DNA of 64,000 nt from the NCBI RefSeq assembly GCF_002127325.2, contig NC_035440.2, forward strand, positions 75,146,464-75,210,463, read 5' to 3'. The notes beneath the pieces were generated by a model. It made no database searches and had not been told where the DNA came from. It saw only the letters and a list, made by a program, of their open reading frames with translations. The position numbers and the translations under genes were made by a program. Source of the DNA: Helianthus annuus (taxonomy: Eukaryota > Streptophyta > Magnoliopsida > Asterales > Asteraceae). How positions within the stretch are numbered: the first letter of the stretch is position 1; each line of letters opens with the position of its first letter. Below, in pieces: positions 22,079 to 34,528 of this stretch.

Positions 22079-23688
22079 AAACAGTGAACCGTATAAGAAA
22101 GGGTCAGTAGTACATAAACTATGCAACCCAGCCAAACCCCACTCGAACCAACCAATTCAGAAGTAACAGAGGAGAGACTGCCAAATCAATAATCTACAAT
22201 TGCATAACAAAACATAGATAACTAAATAAATAGATAAGCAAACTAGTGTCACATCTATTGATGCAAGAACATATGAGCTTGATCTAAATTGTCATAATTT
22301 CCACATTAAATAAAATATAAAATATAAATAAAAAAGATTAAATATACCATTTTGGAAGCAAACATATATAAAAAATATTAAATTTACATGCTAGTGTTAG
22401 TGGTTTATTGGTTTATTCTAATTTGCTTAATTTTCAAAGACATTTAGAAGTAAACTTTATCTCCTTGCATTTGAACAGAGATAAAGCAGCTAGAAATACA
22501 TATTCATAAACTACTCTTATATATCACCATTGACAATACCATTATTACCATTATGATTCCCATAGTAATGTCATGGTACTTTGCAAAACATATTTTCCAC
22601 CTATTTCTCAACCTGAAGGATTCTTATGGAGCATTCAAGATGCTAAATGCAAAAATGGTTCTTAACTTCTTAGATTACCGATTTTGCCCAAATAATAACA
22701 GCCTTGTACTTTGATTATTAAATGGCGGGCAAGAATGCTTAAAGTGGTATTATCAGTAGAAAAATGCTAATAGAAACCCTTAACATTCATTCCAATTTTT
22801 CTACCAAATTAAGGTGCAGATATCAAAATCAAACAATCATATGATTATTAGTAAATGGTTGACACGGATACTCAAAAACCACAAACCAAATTGTCATGTT
22901 GGCCCACAAGATAAAATCATTAAATTGAGAATTAGAGTTTAAATCATAGTACACTTTATCAAAATGTAGTCAGATAGTAGCCAAGTTTATTTATTTGTTT
23001 AATTGGTAATCCATGCGAATTAGTAAAATGAGTAAATTAAGAACCAACAACAACTAATAAAAACTCGATCAACAAACAAATAAATCACATTAACAGAGTA
23101 AAAGCAATAAGTAGACTAACCCAATAGGAAAGACCTGGATTATCTACCATGCTTCCATCTTTCAATTGATTTGCTGCATATAAAAAAATTGGTTCTCATA
23201 CAAAATTACAATCAAGATCATGTTTAGTTCAAGTAGGTTTTAACATTCCAACAAACAATTGGTGAGAGAAATAAGTTACTACATAAATTAATGATTATTA
23301 CCACAGCCGAACAGACCATACCTGAGCTCAAGATGACCTCTAAACTCCTGTGTAGCAGATTGCAAAGAGCACACAACCTGTAACTGCACTGATTTTTGAC
23401 CATAAGATGAACTCTTGGAGTCACCTGAATCAATTTAAAGCTTGATCAAAACTCTGCACAAGTATGATTACTGGTCTAATTTCTAAAAAACACTTCTTTA
23501 AATATCCAAATACAACTTATTGCCAAATTTTTGTAACTCATACTTGAATCCAATCCCTAAATACACTAAGTTCTAAAAAATAAGCTCCTATAAATTGTAT
23601 AATAGTTAATCATAACATATAACTTTACAAAATTGCATAAAGAGATGAAATTTTAGGACCTAACCTAATCAAGCACACATATCTAGCC
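22079..23688 (-). other. AT-rich DNA, intron-like, with one possible exon
   Basis: Mostly AT-rich, with no recognised homology. A minus-strand segment at 23,322-23,424 is open, preceded by TTGATTCAG and followed by GTATGG, so it looks like an exon of about 103 bp. Its predicted peptide (rich in S and Q) is not recognised. It may belong to the same captured gene as the ARF-GEF pieces to its left. Confidence 0.35.
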
Positions 23689-24102
23689 TGTGAGGACCGT
23701 GATTGCCTTCAATAAACGCTCCGATCGGTTCAGTTATCTACAAGCAATGTGCGGAATCCATGCTAGTTATCGATATAAGAACCATACAGATACCGTTAAG
23801 ATCGCTTCTCATTGATAATTGCAAAGTTACAGACCCGAGAGAATTTTGGCAGAGTTTTGCTTCGTCTCACCAAAAGTTACCTTTCATAAGAACCCAAGAC
23901 CCCTATATATAGACATCTAATGATTTCGTACGAAGGCCCTGTGGCTTCATACGAAGCCAGGTCTTGAGATTATAACACTAACTTGCCTACAAATGTGTCC
24001 CTTCATACGAAGGCCCACATACAATACAAAATCAACCAAGTTAAACACAAACACATACATAGACTCGATACTCGATGTAAGCTACAGACATATGCATTCA
24101 CA
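23689..24102 (-). repeat. 3' LTR of a minus-strand copia (SIRE-like) element
   Basis: On the plus strand it begins TGTGAGGACC and ends ATTCACA (414 bp). The adjacent GACTCCCCCTTGG is the reverse of a purine tract AAGGGGGAGTC, so this is the 3' LTR. A TATA-like CTATATATAG lies near 23,902-23,912. Several copies of a palindromic CTTCRTACGAAG word lie at about 23,925-24,020 and recur in the interior near 28,460-28,530. Short LTRs with a long ORF just inside the purine tract suggest a SIRE/Maximus-type element, but no RT remains to prove it. Confidence 0.65.
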
Positions 24103-24147
24103 GACTCCCCCTTGGATGTAGCTGTAGTCGTCTTGTATAGTCTTCAT

Positions 24148-27100
24148 TCAGCTCTGTCTCTTGTTCTTCCTCTCTCTGTACTTTCTCTTCCGTTCTTCAG
24201 CTCTTTCAGCTAACATTCTCTTTCTCTTATGTCTTCCTTCATTTATCCACCATTCACGCTTTTCTTTGATTCCATCCATAGACTTGGACCATCTGGGAAT
24301 TTTGCGTTCTTCAGATTCAATTGGAGTTTGATCAGTCTTAAAACTCCCCAATCCCAGTCTCCATCTAGCACGCTTAGCTGCAACAACCATCTTCTTATCC
24401 ATTCTTTCATTATGATGCTCTTCTTTGAGAAACTCTTCCAGTTCAAGATCTCTCCACTTTGACTCCCAGTAGCGCCCTGAATTGATGTCTTTTTCGAAAC
24501 ATACTTTCACCAATTTCTAGTATCTCAGCGCCTGCTCTTTGTCAGCCTCATAATACATAATCTTGTTGAAGAAGAGACATTCGATATCCTTCTTTGAGCA
24601 GTTCACGAGCCACATAGGATCAAGAACGTGAATGTATCGCCACAAACCTGTCTTTGCATCAAACAATGTTATCACTGCTTCACATGTCTTTAGATTGAAG
24701 ACCCAACCTTTGAAATCCTTGTAGAAATCCTGCTCCATTTCTTTAAACGACATGTTCTTCATACAACGTGGTCGTTTGACATGTAATGTGATATCTTTCT
24801 CACCCGTAACTGGATCAACTTTCATTGTTCGCTTTGGTCTGTGAGGCTTCCAATCTGGAAAGTTCAATGTAGCTTGATACTTTATGTACCTCCACAGTCT
24901 TTGTTCGTAAAGTCTAACCTCTGGACCATGAAGACATTGTTGAAGGTTCTTCGTTTTCACTAACTTCTCAACATTCCATCAAGGTAGTGTTCGTATATCA
25001 TTAAGAAACATGAAGTACTGAACACCATATTCACGTTTTCTTGTGTATACCTTCATGTCTTCCAGATAACCCCATGACAAGATGTCTCCAAGTGATTCGT
25101 CTGGATGTCGCGTGAAGAACTTCAAAGGTCTCTTGAACTTCCTTTCTTCAACTAATGGCTGCTTAAACCACTTCTTTCGTTCTTCTCTAAGCTCTTCCTT
25201 TGATAGAGTCTTTGGAGGACCTTCAGTAGAAATCTTTTTAGCAACTTTTCTTCTAAGGTCATTTTTGTTGTGAGTGCGGAAAAGTTCAGCAAACGTAGGA
25301 AAGTTATCATCTTGACCATCATCGTGAAATGGAACATCTTGATCAGAGTCAGATGAATCATCCTCAACAATCACATCATTGAAATTGTCTGCATCTTTCA
25401 CAAACTTAAACACATATTCACTGTCAGGAGCTGTTGGGATCTTGTCTTCAATATCAAACTTCAAATTTTCATCATTCATTCCCAAGGCTTCCAACACAGA
25501 CTCCCTAGTCCAGTTCTCTACCAGTTATCCCTCTTCGACGTCATGACTTAGATAAATAACTTTGGGAGTGTTAGAGAATACCTTTTGAAGATTAGCTTGC
25601 TTAGAACCTGAGGTAGACTCCCCCTTAGTCTGAGCGTCTTCCTTTTCCTCATTCTGTTCATCGTTGAAGTAATTATCATTGTTATCAGCACCAGGTGGTC
25701 TCACAATCAAAGCACCACCGTTACCTCCCTGATCATCATCATCACCTTCATCATCGTCACTGCTTCTATGATAATCATCAATATCTTTAAAGTCATCATC
25801 CTCTTCATCTTCGTCATCTTCCTCTTCGCCAGCAGCCTGAGCTTTCTTAACTTCCTTTGCTTTAGGTCGACGCCTTTCAACTTCTATTCTTCTCGCATTG
25901 TCTTCCCTGCTGTAAGATAACGTCTTTCGTTCACCAACAAAAGTGAATAATAGTGCGGGAACTAGAGCATTTTCTTCATTAGCTTCAACCTATGCAACAT
26001 TAACTTCAACATTTTCAACATTGACTTCAACATCTGGTTGTTGTTGCTCTTGTTGATTTGAGGATCCAAGAATTTCTTCATTATCAACCACAACACCCTT
26101 ACCTTTATCCTTTAAGGCTTCAGCGGCTTCTTCAGCATCTTTCTGCTCTTTCTCTATCCTCTGAGCCTCAGCTCTTCGGATTTCTATATCATCAAAAGCC
26201 GCATGAACATTAATTCCAAGTTCATATTCTATCATAGCGTATAACATCTCTATCTGCTTCGAGTTGTTCTCATCCTTGACCTACAGATCTTCTATCTCCT
26301 TTTGCAAGATCTCATTAGCATTGCTTATTGTCATGTTTGCCTCATTCAAATCATAATTCTCAACTAGCAACTCATCAATTGCTTCATTCAATGCATTGTT
26401 ACCAGCTTTGACATCTTCAATCTGATCTTGTATAGCTATCACTTCATTCTTGAGCACCACATTTTCAGCTTCAACTTGCTACAACTTTTCTTTAGTTTCT
26501 TTCAGATCTGCTTCAGAAACTTTCAAATTTTCTTCCTTTTCTGCTTTTGCCTTCTCCAAAACAGTAACCCTTTTGATTATACCATCATCTCTTTCATCAC
26601 CAAAGAATCCAACATCTTCCGAACTTGTTGGACCAGGACCAAGATTAGAAGGCATCTCCAGAAAACTTCGACTTGAACTCTGAGGAATCGGAGTTGGAAT
26701 TTTCTTTGTAGTTGAACCAGGCTCTTCAACATTTTTCTTCTGTTGTGGAAGAGTTGAAAGAACTTCTGCTTAAACAGGAATAGATTGTTGAATAGGTGAT
26801 CTTGGAGGTGAAGGAACATGAACTTGTGCTTCAACTACTGGAACTTCCATAGTCACCTTCTCTGGATCTTTCGAAGATTCACCTGTTTTATCTTTGACAG
26901 CTTTCACCACAATCTTTCGAACCTTTTGTTTCCTTGGAGTAGCACCAGTTGGTTTAGCACTTCTCTTTATACCTCTACCACTTTTTTCCTTCTCAGCTTC
27001 AGCAGCAGTTGGCACATAAGGCACATCTTCTTCATCAGAACCCTTTTTCTTCCTGGATGGCCCTTTTATCTTGAACTTTCCACTAACATATGTTGTCGGT

Positions 27101-28355
27101 GCCATTTGAGTAACATCAATATCAGTGTCTGTTCACTAGAATCCGTGTGAACAACACCTTCAACCAACGTTTCTTTCACTGCTTCACCACCTGCCATAGC
27201 TTCAGCGTTCTTTGCCTTCTCAGCTTCTTGAGCGGCTTTAGCAGCATCTTGAGCAACTCGAGCAGCTGAGAGCTTTTCGTATTCAGCAAACGTCATAATA
27301 AGAAGATCATCACCTGTTACATTCTCTGGAGGAACAACTGGTTCATCGCCCAAGTGTGGTGGTGACTTCTTCTTTGATGGTCTCTTTGGTGCAGGTTTTG
27401 GTGTTGTAGGCTTTGAAGCATTTGGAATTGCATCTCTTTTCCTCTTCTTATCTTCGGCTTTCAATCAGAACTTTCCACGCTTGTTTGAAAAAGGCTCCAT
27501 CTTCTTATCTTCTGAATCAGAGTTGCTGTCGTCGTGTCTCCACTTATCATGAGCTGGAGCAACATAATCTGGTTTCAGTATAGATGCAAACTGCGTCCTA
27601 GATGGTGGTTCATTATCTTTCTCAACGCCTTGATACAAATTCAATCTTTTTAGCATTTCGGCATCCATGTGATCCAGCTTCAATTCATCAGCATCAACCT
27701 TCGGCAAGTTCTTGACTTGATCATCCAAGATCATCTGAATGAATCGCGGATACTGAAGGAACTTTTCTCCGTGAATATGATCAACCATGTGGTTGAATAT
27801 TTCTTGCGAGATGTTAAATGGACGATTAAGTATCAAACATGTTAAAACACACATTATAAAATCCGAAGACACATCAAATGCTCCTTTTCTGTGATGTAAA
27901 ACATGTATTGTTGAGTGCACGAGAAATTTATAAGGTCTTGAAAGCTTTTACTTGTTGTACGATGTTTCATTCACATAGCATGTGTATCCCATCCGCATCC
28001 ATAAACCCTTCACTAATCTTTCTACTACTTGGATCGGATCCTTATCATCATCTTGAAACTCTAAAACCCTTCTAACGTCTTCAACTTTGAACTTAACTTC
28101 AATGTTTACGTCTTTCTAGTTCTCGTCCTTTATCTTCAACACAGAGACTATCGCCTTTGAATATTCATCATATCTAGCGTTGTTCCAGAATCTTTCTATA
28201 TGAGATCTGTAGCACTTGTGCTTGTCTGTCAGTGCCTTTTTGATCCTACTGCGATCTATAAAATCAAACACGTCCTTAAGAGGTTCCATTCTCGGTAAAC
28301 TCTTATCCAGTGTGTAGCAGATGTTGTGCCGAGCATCAAAGTTAGTACTCTTAGG
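24148..28355 (-). pseudogene. Long degenerate terminal ORF of the copia-like element
   Basis: On the minus strand from about 28,355 down to 24,148 runs one reading frame of roughly 1,400 codons. It is broken by about ten stops and a frameshift between 27,464 and 27,105. Segments in order: a globular N-terminal part (VFDFIDRSR..., FLQYPRFIQMIL near 27,740); Lys/Pro/Ala-rich spacers; a coiled-coil-like KAKAEKEENLKVSEADLKE region; a very acidic stretch (about 25,750-25,850); then a basic region (KKWFKQPLVEERKFKRPLKF) and an aromatic domain (WRYIKYQATLNFPDWKPHR). It lies immediately upstream of the purine tract and 3' LTR, the position of env-like ORFs in SIRE elements. The protein family is known to me only as retroelement-associated. 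The function is uncertain. Confidence 0.55.
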
Positions 28356-28873
28356 CTGTAAACAACATAAAACAATTAGTAATCATTACATATTAAACGA
28401 GAAAGTATAACAATTCCAATACTTAGAAAAATTTTCAAGTTTTTGTACAATCATGTCTTCGTACGAAGCCAGAGGTATAACAACCTGCTTGTACGAGGCT
28501 ACTGTTCTACGAAGCCACCAGATTATACGAAGGCATTGTTATGATTCAACAACAAGTTCAACACTATGTTCAACAAGATCAAATATATCAACACTTAACA
28601 AATCTAACAGTTTATAACATCTATGGCTGGCTTCGAACAAAGCCAGCGGCTTCGGACAAAAACACATGAACAGTCCTATGAATCAAAGATCAAACACTGT
28701 AATTAAACATCAAATTGATGATTCCTAAACATCCTAAAAGTGCCGATTAGCAGTTTTACATGAACAAATTCTAGATTTAACCGATAGAAATGAGTAGATC
28801 TATGTTTATAGGGCCGACGGTTATAAAATCACAAAATTGGACGATCTAAACATGAAATAATCAGTAATCTTAC
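28356..28873 (-). other. Possible intron upstream of the terminal ORF
   Basis: On the minus strand a perfect donor AAG|GTAAGA (28,873) and a TTGTTTACAG acceptor (28,356) bracket 518 bp of AT-rich, stop-containing DNA. The frame ahead of the donor (about 28,874-28,930) is open and could join the ORF. The segment contains palindromic CTTCGTACGAAG-like words also found in the LTR. Splicing would provide a way to express a 3' ORF. This is inferred from splice signals only. Confidence 0.4.
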
Positions 28874-28948
28874 CTTTCCTATTGAAAGTATTGTGCCAAT
28901 CAACATCCCAAAGAAAGATAATTTCTGGAAAAAATTCGGCAGAGTTTC

Positions 28949-31900
28949 TGTGACAACTGTGTTCTTTAATCGATGTTCAATGACGATGATGATTATTAAT
29001 AAAACAATGTGCTTTGGTGTTATTATATGTATTTTTGTGTTATTATGTGTGTATTTGTGTTTGGTGATTTTTTTTCAATTCAATTCGATTCCGATTTCAA
29101 GCTCTAAATCGCTTTCTGGAAGGTTATACGCGCGCCGATGCGTAAATATAACCAGTTCAATGCAACGAACACTCCGGAATAGTGAAATAGGCTTAACATA
29201 CCTTAAATAACCTCCACATAACTTAGAAATAAGTTTTGGATGGTTTGGTGTGTTGAAATCAAGTTTGTTCAATCGTAGGGACTATTTGTGTCAAACTGCG
29301 AAACTATACCGATTTGTATAGTAACGAACATTCCAGAACTTGATAAGAGGTTAAACATAACCAAAATAACCTTTACATAGCTTAGAAATAGGCTTTGAAG
29401 GGTTCGGTATGCTAAAATAAACTTTATTGATCAATAGGGACTAAAAGCGTCAAAAAGTGCACAAGTTTGCATTTTCACGCATATCTTACGTTCTGAATAT
29501 ATCCGGACCTCCAAAAATTTATGTAAGCATTAAAATATTTTATTTTAGTGTTCGGCATGATAAAATTTCATTCGTCGCTTAATTTGGATCGTTTTTGCGT
29601 TCGTTACGACTTCCGTCGTAATTAAGCGAACAACGCAACCATACGACCAAACGAGCCGACATCCGAGATATTTTTGAGCATGTTTTGAGTTCCCTATACT
29701 TTAACATCATTTTAGAGCCTTGAAATGAGGTTAACGGGGCTTAAAAGTGCCAAAAATCAAATTTTACAAGTGCATGGACCATTTTTGAAATTTCTGACCA
29801 GATTCAATGAACCTAGCCCATGGTTTTGCAAAACCATGGGCTGGTATTCAATGGTATTTATCAATCTATGGGCCATTTGTGATGGTTTTTAAATGCCCAT
29901 GGTATCCAAATACCATGTGCCCACTTGTACAGATGAGATCAAAGCTCAATCTTCGAGAAACGATCTTAACGGTTCAAGGAAATCTATAAATACCAATCCT
30001 CACTTCCTCCCAAAGCACACTTGAATCTGATTTTGGCTCCCTAAGTTGAAGCTTATGCTTCATACCTGAGAGTAAATCAGATCCAGAGCTTGCGGGGACC
30101 TTCTGTAAGTATTCTTTCGTTCTTTTCATTCGTTTCTATCATTAAAGTCAAACTGCATTTGACTTTGTGCTTTGACCAGTTTATAGTCAACGCGAAGTTC
30201 GTTTGAACTTCATATCGTGAGCGTAATAACGATGGTTATAGTCCCTAGTGACTATACCTACTGATTACCACGTTATCTAGGCTCAGTGACGAGTCGTAGC
30301 TTCGGCCAGAATGCGTTTTCTCGCGTATTTTGTAACCAAGCTACTTTTAGGTATCAAAACCGTTTGTTTTGATACCAAACCTATTTTCTAACTTAACTAA
30401 ACATGTTTTAGCATGTTAAGCTCGTCACTCTTTAGTTTAGTGCTTGTGTAGAATCGTAAGTCAAGCGGACTAAACACCCGCTTAGACTTTCGAACACGAC
30501 CCGTTTGGTCGATCACTAGGATCCGACCAAACATGTTTTGTGACCATAATAGCATAGGGAATAACCTTCCGAGGTTATACCTTATGGTCACCTAGTTTAA
30601 GTAGTTGTATGATAAGTAGTTTATATGCCATAGGTAAATTACCAAAATACCCTTTTCATGCATAATTGGTAATTAAGCATATGTAACCTAAACTTTTGTC
30701 ACGTAACTGATTTTGTAACATATTTAAACATGTTTTGGCATATAATACTTGTCATAGGACTAGTTAGACATCTCGAACGCGCATTTACGCGTACGACGCG
30801 TTAAAGTAGCATAAGCTACCTTAATGGGTCGCGATAGGTCGAAAGCACTTAGGTTAGGTTCCGATTTAGGATGTAGGCTATGTTAAACTGTATCACATGA
30901 GTTCCAACACTCATTTGGTTTACAAGACTTCATTCTATCCGATCTCCCGATTTAGGCGTCTATTGTTTGATCTAGTGACTCGATTACTAGGTGCTGCTTG
31001 ATTTCTCTGGTTTACTTGAGCTTGTTGAAGTTCTATTGATTGAGGATACTTTGCACTTCATTTGAGTACATAGTTCCCCTATTTTACTGTTTTTAAATTG
31101 TTTTGGGGTGATTCATATGTACTAAATGATTTTTCAAAGTTTAAACGAGGATTTCAGAAACGATTAAAATGATTTTTACTAAACTAATATTGATTTCATT
31201 AATGTGAACAAACTTGATGGTTGTAGTTACATAACAAATGACATTCATTAGCACTGATCAAGCCGACCAGTATTAGGTTATGCTACCACAGGATCTGACA
31301 AATCCCGTTATTGCACTGCACCCATGGTTATATGTGGGGGTTGTGGGTAACGACTGAATCTGATGTTTGTTAACTTACCCTTTGGTGGTTTGTTAACTCG
31401 AGAAGCGAGAAGCGAGGTGGTCGAGTCACAAAGGTTTGAATGTTGTTAGCAAGACGACCATATATAGTTCTTCACAAATTAAAACGAGGATGATTTTAAT
31501 GATTTTTAACGAGTTAAACGATTTGGGTAAACGATTGGTTTTTGTTTAGTGTTTAGATAACGGGACGGGTGTAATGTGATGAAAGCATGGTGGATACGCC
31601 ACTGGTACTTCCTATATATAAGTGTTTTCAACATATTACATACCGTGGCGTTATTTAGTTCACTTGGGTAAACGATTTTCGAAAGAATGTCACACAACGA
31701 TGTTTTATTAACGAGTTCTTACGAGATGTTTTTACAAGATGATTTTCTAAAATAAAATGTTTTTGGGTTAAGAATCATGGCTACGAGGTTTTCTAAATTA
31801 TAACCATCTTGATTTGAGTTGGTTAACTATGTTGCAATACATTTTTCAAAACGAGGTTTGTATTTTGACTCTTGTAGTCCAATAAAGTACTGCAACATGT

Positions 31901-32235
31901 AAACGAAGCCATGATTCCAATACTCTTATAAAACCTATGTACTTGCCAACATTTCTTTGCTGACTTTGTTTTTACATATGTTTCAGGTGTTGTTGAATGA
32001 TGTGATTTTCTAGGATGCATGCATCACTTAGGATCTGGACGAGGCCTTAGTGACTTTAAAACTATGATAGTCGATAAGAAACTTGTTTGTTGTGTTTTAA
32101 GACAATGTTAATGTTTAATTTTATCAATAAAACGAAACACTTTTTGTATCCATGGTTATGAAACGATAGCTTCTGTTACAACACTCCCCGATGTTTCCGC
32201 CACGGTTTGTTGTCCTACGTGGTCGGGGTGTGACA
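28949..32235 (+). repeat. 5' LTR of chromovirus A
   Basis: It begins TGTGACAACTG and ends GGGGTGTGACA, 3,287 bp, followed after seven bases by the primer site. A TATA-like CTATAAATAC at 29,984-29,993 precedes a CT-rich leader. Segments such as GGAATAACCTTCCGAGG near 30,560 recur in reverse in the LTR of element D (near 52,085), so A and D are the same or sister families. Confidence 0.85.
29984..29993 (+). promoter_or_regulatory. TATA box of the LTR of chromovirus A
   Basis: CTATAAATAC about 1.03 kb into the LTR, followed by a pyrimidine-rich stretch typical of a retroelement start region. The equivalent motif is found in D's LTR on the minus strand (52,667-52,678). Confidence 0.5.
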
Positions 32236-32241
32236 AAAGAA

Positions 32242-32756
32242 GTTGGTATCAGAGCCAATGGTTATAGGGAATTAGGTTATTAGTAATGCTTTGACCTAGA
32301 CTATAACTTTAGGACCCCAACCAAGTTTCTTTGCGTTTAGATATTAAAACAATACCGTCACCTATCCTTAGGTGATAACCACAACATGAACACAATTTCC
32401 GAATCCGCTTTGAAAACTAATCATCCGTTCTTGGAAGATTGATTACTAGGTTTTGAACCCTTTGTTATAAGGTTTTGAACCCTTTAAGTTTTCAAAATCT
32501 CGTCAAAGTTTGGGTCTAAATAGTGTGAACACGTGCGAACTGGAAGGGTGGGTGCCTGTACCCTGGGTCTTCTATCTAAGGCTAAAGCGTTCGTACAAAT
32601 CCACAGTATCGGACCAGTCACTCTTACCTGGGAACTCTTGGGGTGAGTGTCCACTTATAGGCGAGCATGTCTTCGGCGATACATTATATTGACCCATTAA
32701 CTTTGATTAATCTTTGCGTGTCGTTTATTTGTTCGAGGTAACGAACGAATGATCGC
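32242..32756 (+). other. Primer-binding site and leader of chromovirus A
   Basis: GTTGGTATCAGAGCCA at 32,242-32,257 is an initiator-Met primer site. The leader that follows resembles the leader of element D on the opposite strand (for example CTTACCTGGGAACTCTTGGGG at 32,625 versus the reverse near 58,530). It stops at 32,756, where the nested element begins. Confidence 0.75.
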
Positions 32757-34528
32757 TGATGTGCGTTGGTGTGTATATATTTTAGATATTTTTTAAGCCC
32801 TTTTTACACTTTAGCCAAGTTTTAAATTTATAAAACACGATATTTACTAACACTAAACACACATATGGGCAAGTGCACCCATCGTGGACGTAGTATAGTG
32901 TTGGTAAGATACCGAGGTCGTCCAAGGACACAAGAGCTTTTAGTACCGGTTTATCCTCAACGTCTAATCAAATCAAAATGTTAGAAAAAGATTTTTAAAC
33001 TAAGAAAATAAAACTAACTAAATGCTGAAAAATAAAATAAAAATAAAAACAGATAGACAAGATGAATCACTTGGATCCGACTTGTGTGTTAGTATAACCT
33101 TTAATTATTTTCGCACTTTTGCACTTGTTTAAGAGATTATCTTAGTTATTGTAGTAGGCCCCTCTTTTGAAGGCGACGTTACCCTCAACCCAGTAGTTTG
33201 AGTCAGCAAGGATACAATCCTAAAGGGTCGGATTATTGAAAGATAATTAATTAAGTTATTAATGCAAATTATGGTAGGCCCCTCTTTTGGAGGTGACGTT
33301 ACCCTCGACTAACTAGTCTGAGTCAGCAGGGATACAGTCCTAAATAGCCGGGTTATAGTATTAATAGTAGTTAACTTATGAGGGGATTAAAGAGTTTGGA
33401 CCCCCGCCATCCAATACCTTTGGGTATTGAAGGAGGTCCTACTAAATTTGACCCAGGTCCCTTGCAGGACCTCTAAACGCTGAACAAGGGCAAGACCCTT
33501 ACCAAACCGTTCCCTTAACCCCCGACCAGGTAGCCAACATACCTCCATATAGACTGTGGAGATATGAATGGTGAAGATCTTTTATTTTATATAGACAGTA
33601 AAATAATGCCAAGACACCACGGACAAACGATAAGGAAGAATCACCTTCAACATAAGAAACTAGTTATTAAAGTCATTAATACAAAACCAATTAAGAAGTG
33701 CAAAAGATTAAAAATAAAAAGTATTATACTAAACACTTATCTTCACCAAGTGTTGTAAGAGACTTAGGCAAACATGACCTTGATTGTCAAGAACTCTTAC
33801 GATCAATCTTGGATCCCGAGACGACTCACACACTCTATGATGGACAATGGATGATGGTGGTGGATGATGGTGTTGTGATGGTGGTGGGTGGTGGATGAAG
33901 TGTGAGAGAGGTGGTGTGCCAAGTGATGAGTTGAAATGGCTCCAAGCACTCCTATTTATAGGCTGAACAGAAGCCTGGGCACGGCCCCGTGCCTGCTGGA
34001 CACGGCCCCGTGTCCGTCTGACACTCTCTCTCTTCATTAATTGTAATTCGCAATTACAATAAATGCGCCTGCAACAGTCTGACCACGGCCCCGTGTCCGC
34101 TGAGCACGGCCCCGTGGTGGGCGATGGAAGCTTCCACAGGTTTGTCTTTTGTGCCAAGGCTGATAATGACCCCGTGTTCGCTGGGCACGCCCCGTGTTGA
34201 GCTGGACACGCCCCATGTTGAGCTGGACACGCCCCGTGTTCAGCTGGGCACAGCCCCATGCTCAGCTGGGCACAGCCCCATGCTCAGCTTTCTTCTTGTT
34301 TTTGCTTTAGGAGATGTTGTTGAGGAGTCGGGCATGCCATGTTTCTTCCTTTTCTTTGTATTTATGTTGGATTTGGCTGCATTTTTGCTTCTTTTGTTCG
34401 TTTAAGCTCTTTAACCCTGAAAACACAAAAGGAAGCCAAAAGCACACTTTTTCCAACATTAGTACTTAAAAAGGGTTAGTTTTATGCCTCATTTGATGTA
34501 ACTTATATGTTGCATTTTACACACATCA
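32757..34528 (-). repeat. 3' LTR of the Athila/Tat-like element
   Basis: 1,772 bp. It contains two copies of a roughly 120-bp unit (from about 33,154 and 33,274, each with TAGGCCCCTCTTTT...GACGTTACCCTC). Near 33,970-34,290 there is an array of CACGGCCCCGTG-like palindromic words. Compared with the other LTR it has one extra CAGCTGGGCACAGCCCCATG unit and some small indels. Confidence 0.9.

Noticed and set aside
21600..23433. A functional ARF-GEF gene
   Set aside because: Only scattered exon pieces, with most of the Sec7 domain and the N-terminal part missing.
33729..34259. 176-codon minus-strand frame with GACPAQH-type repeats
   Set aside because: A by-product of the CACGGCCCCGTG word array in the LTR. 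The same frame appears in the other LTR with indels.
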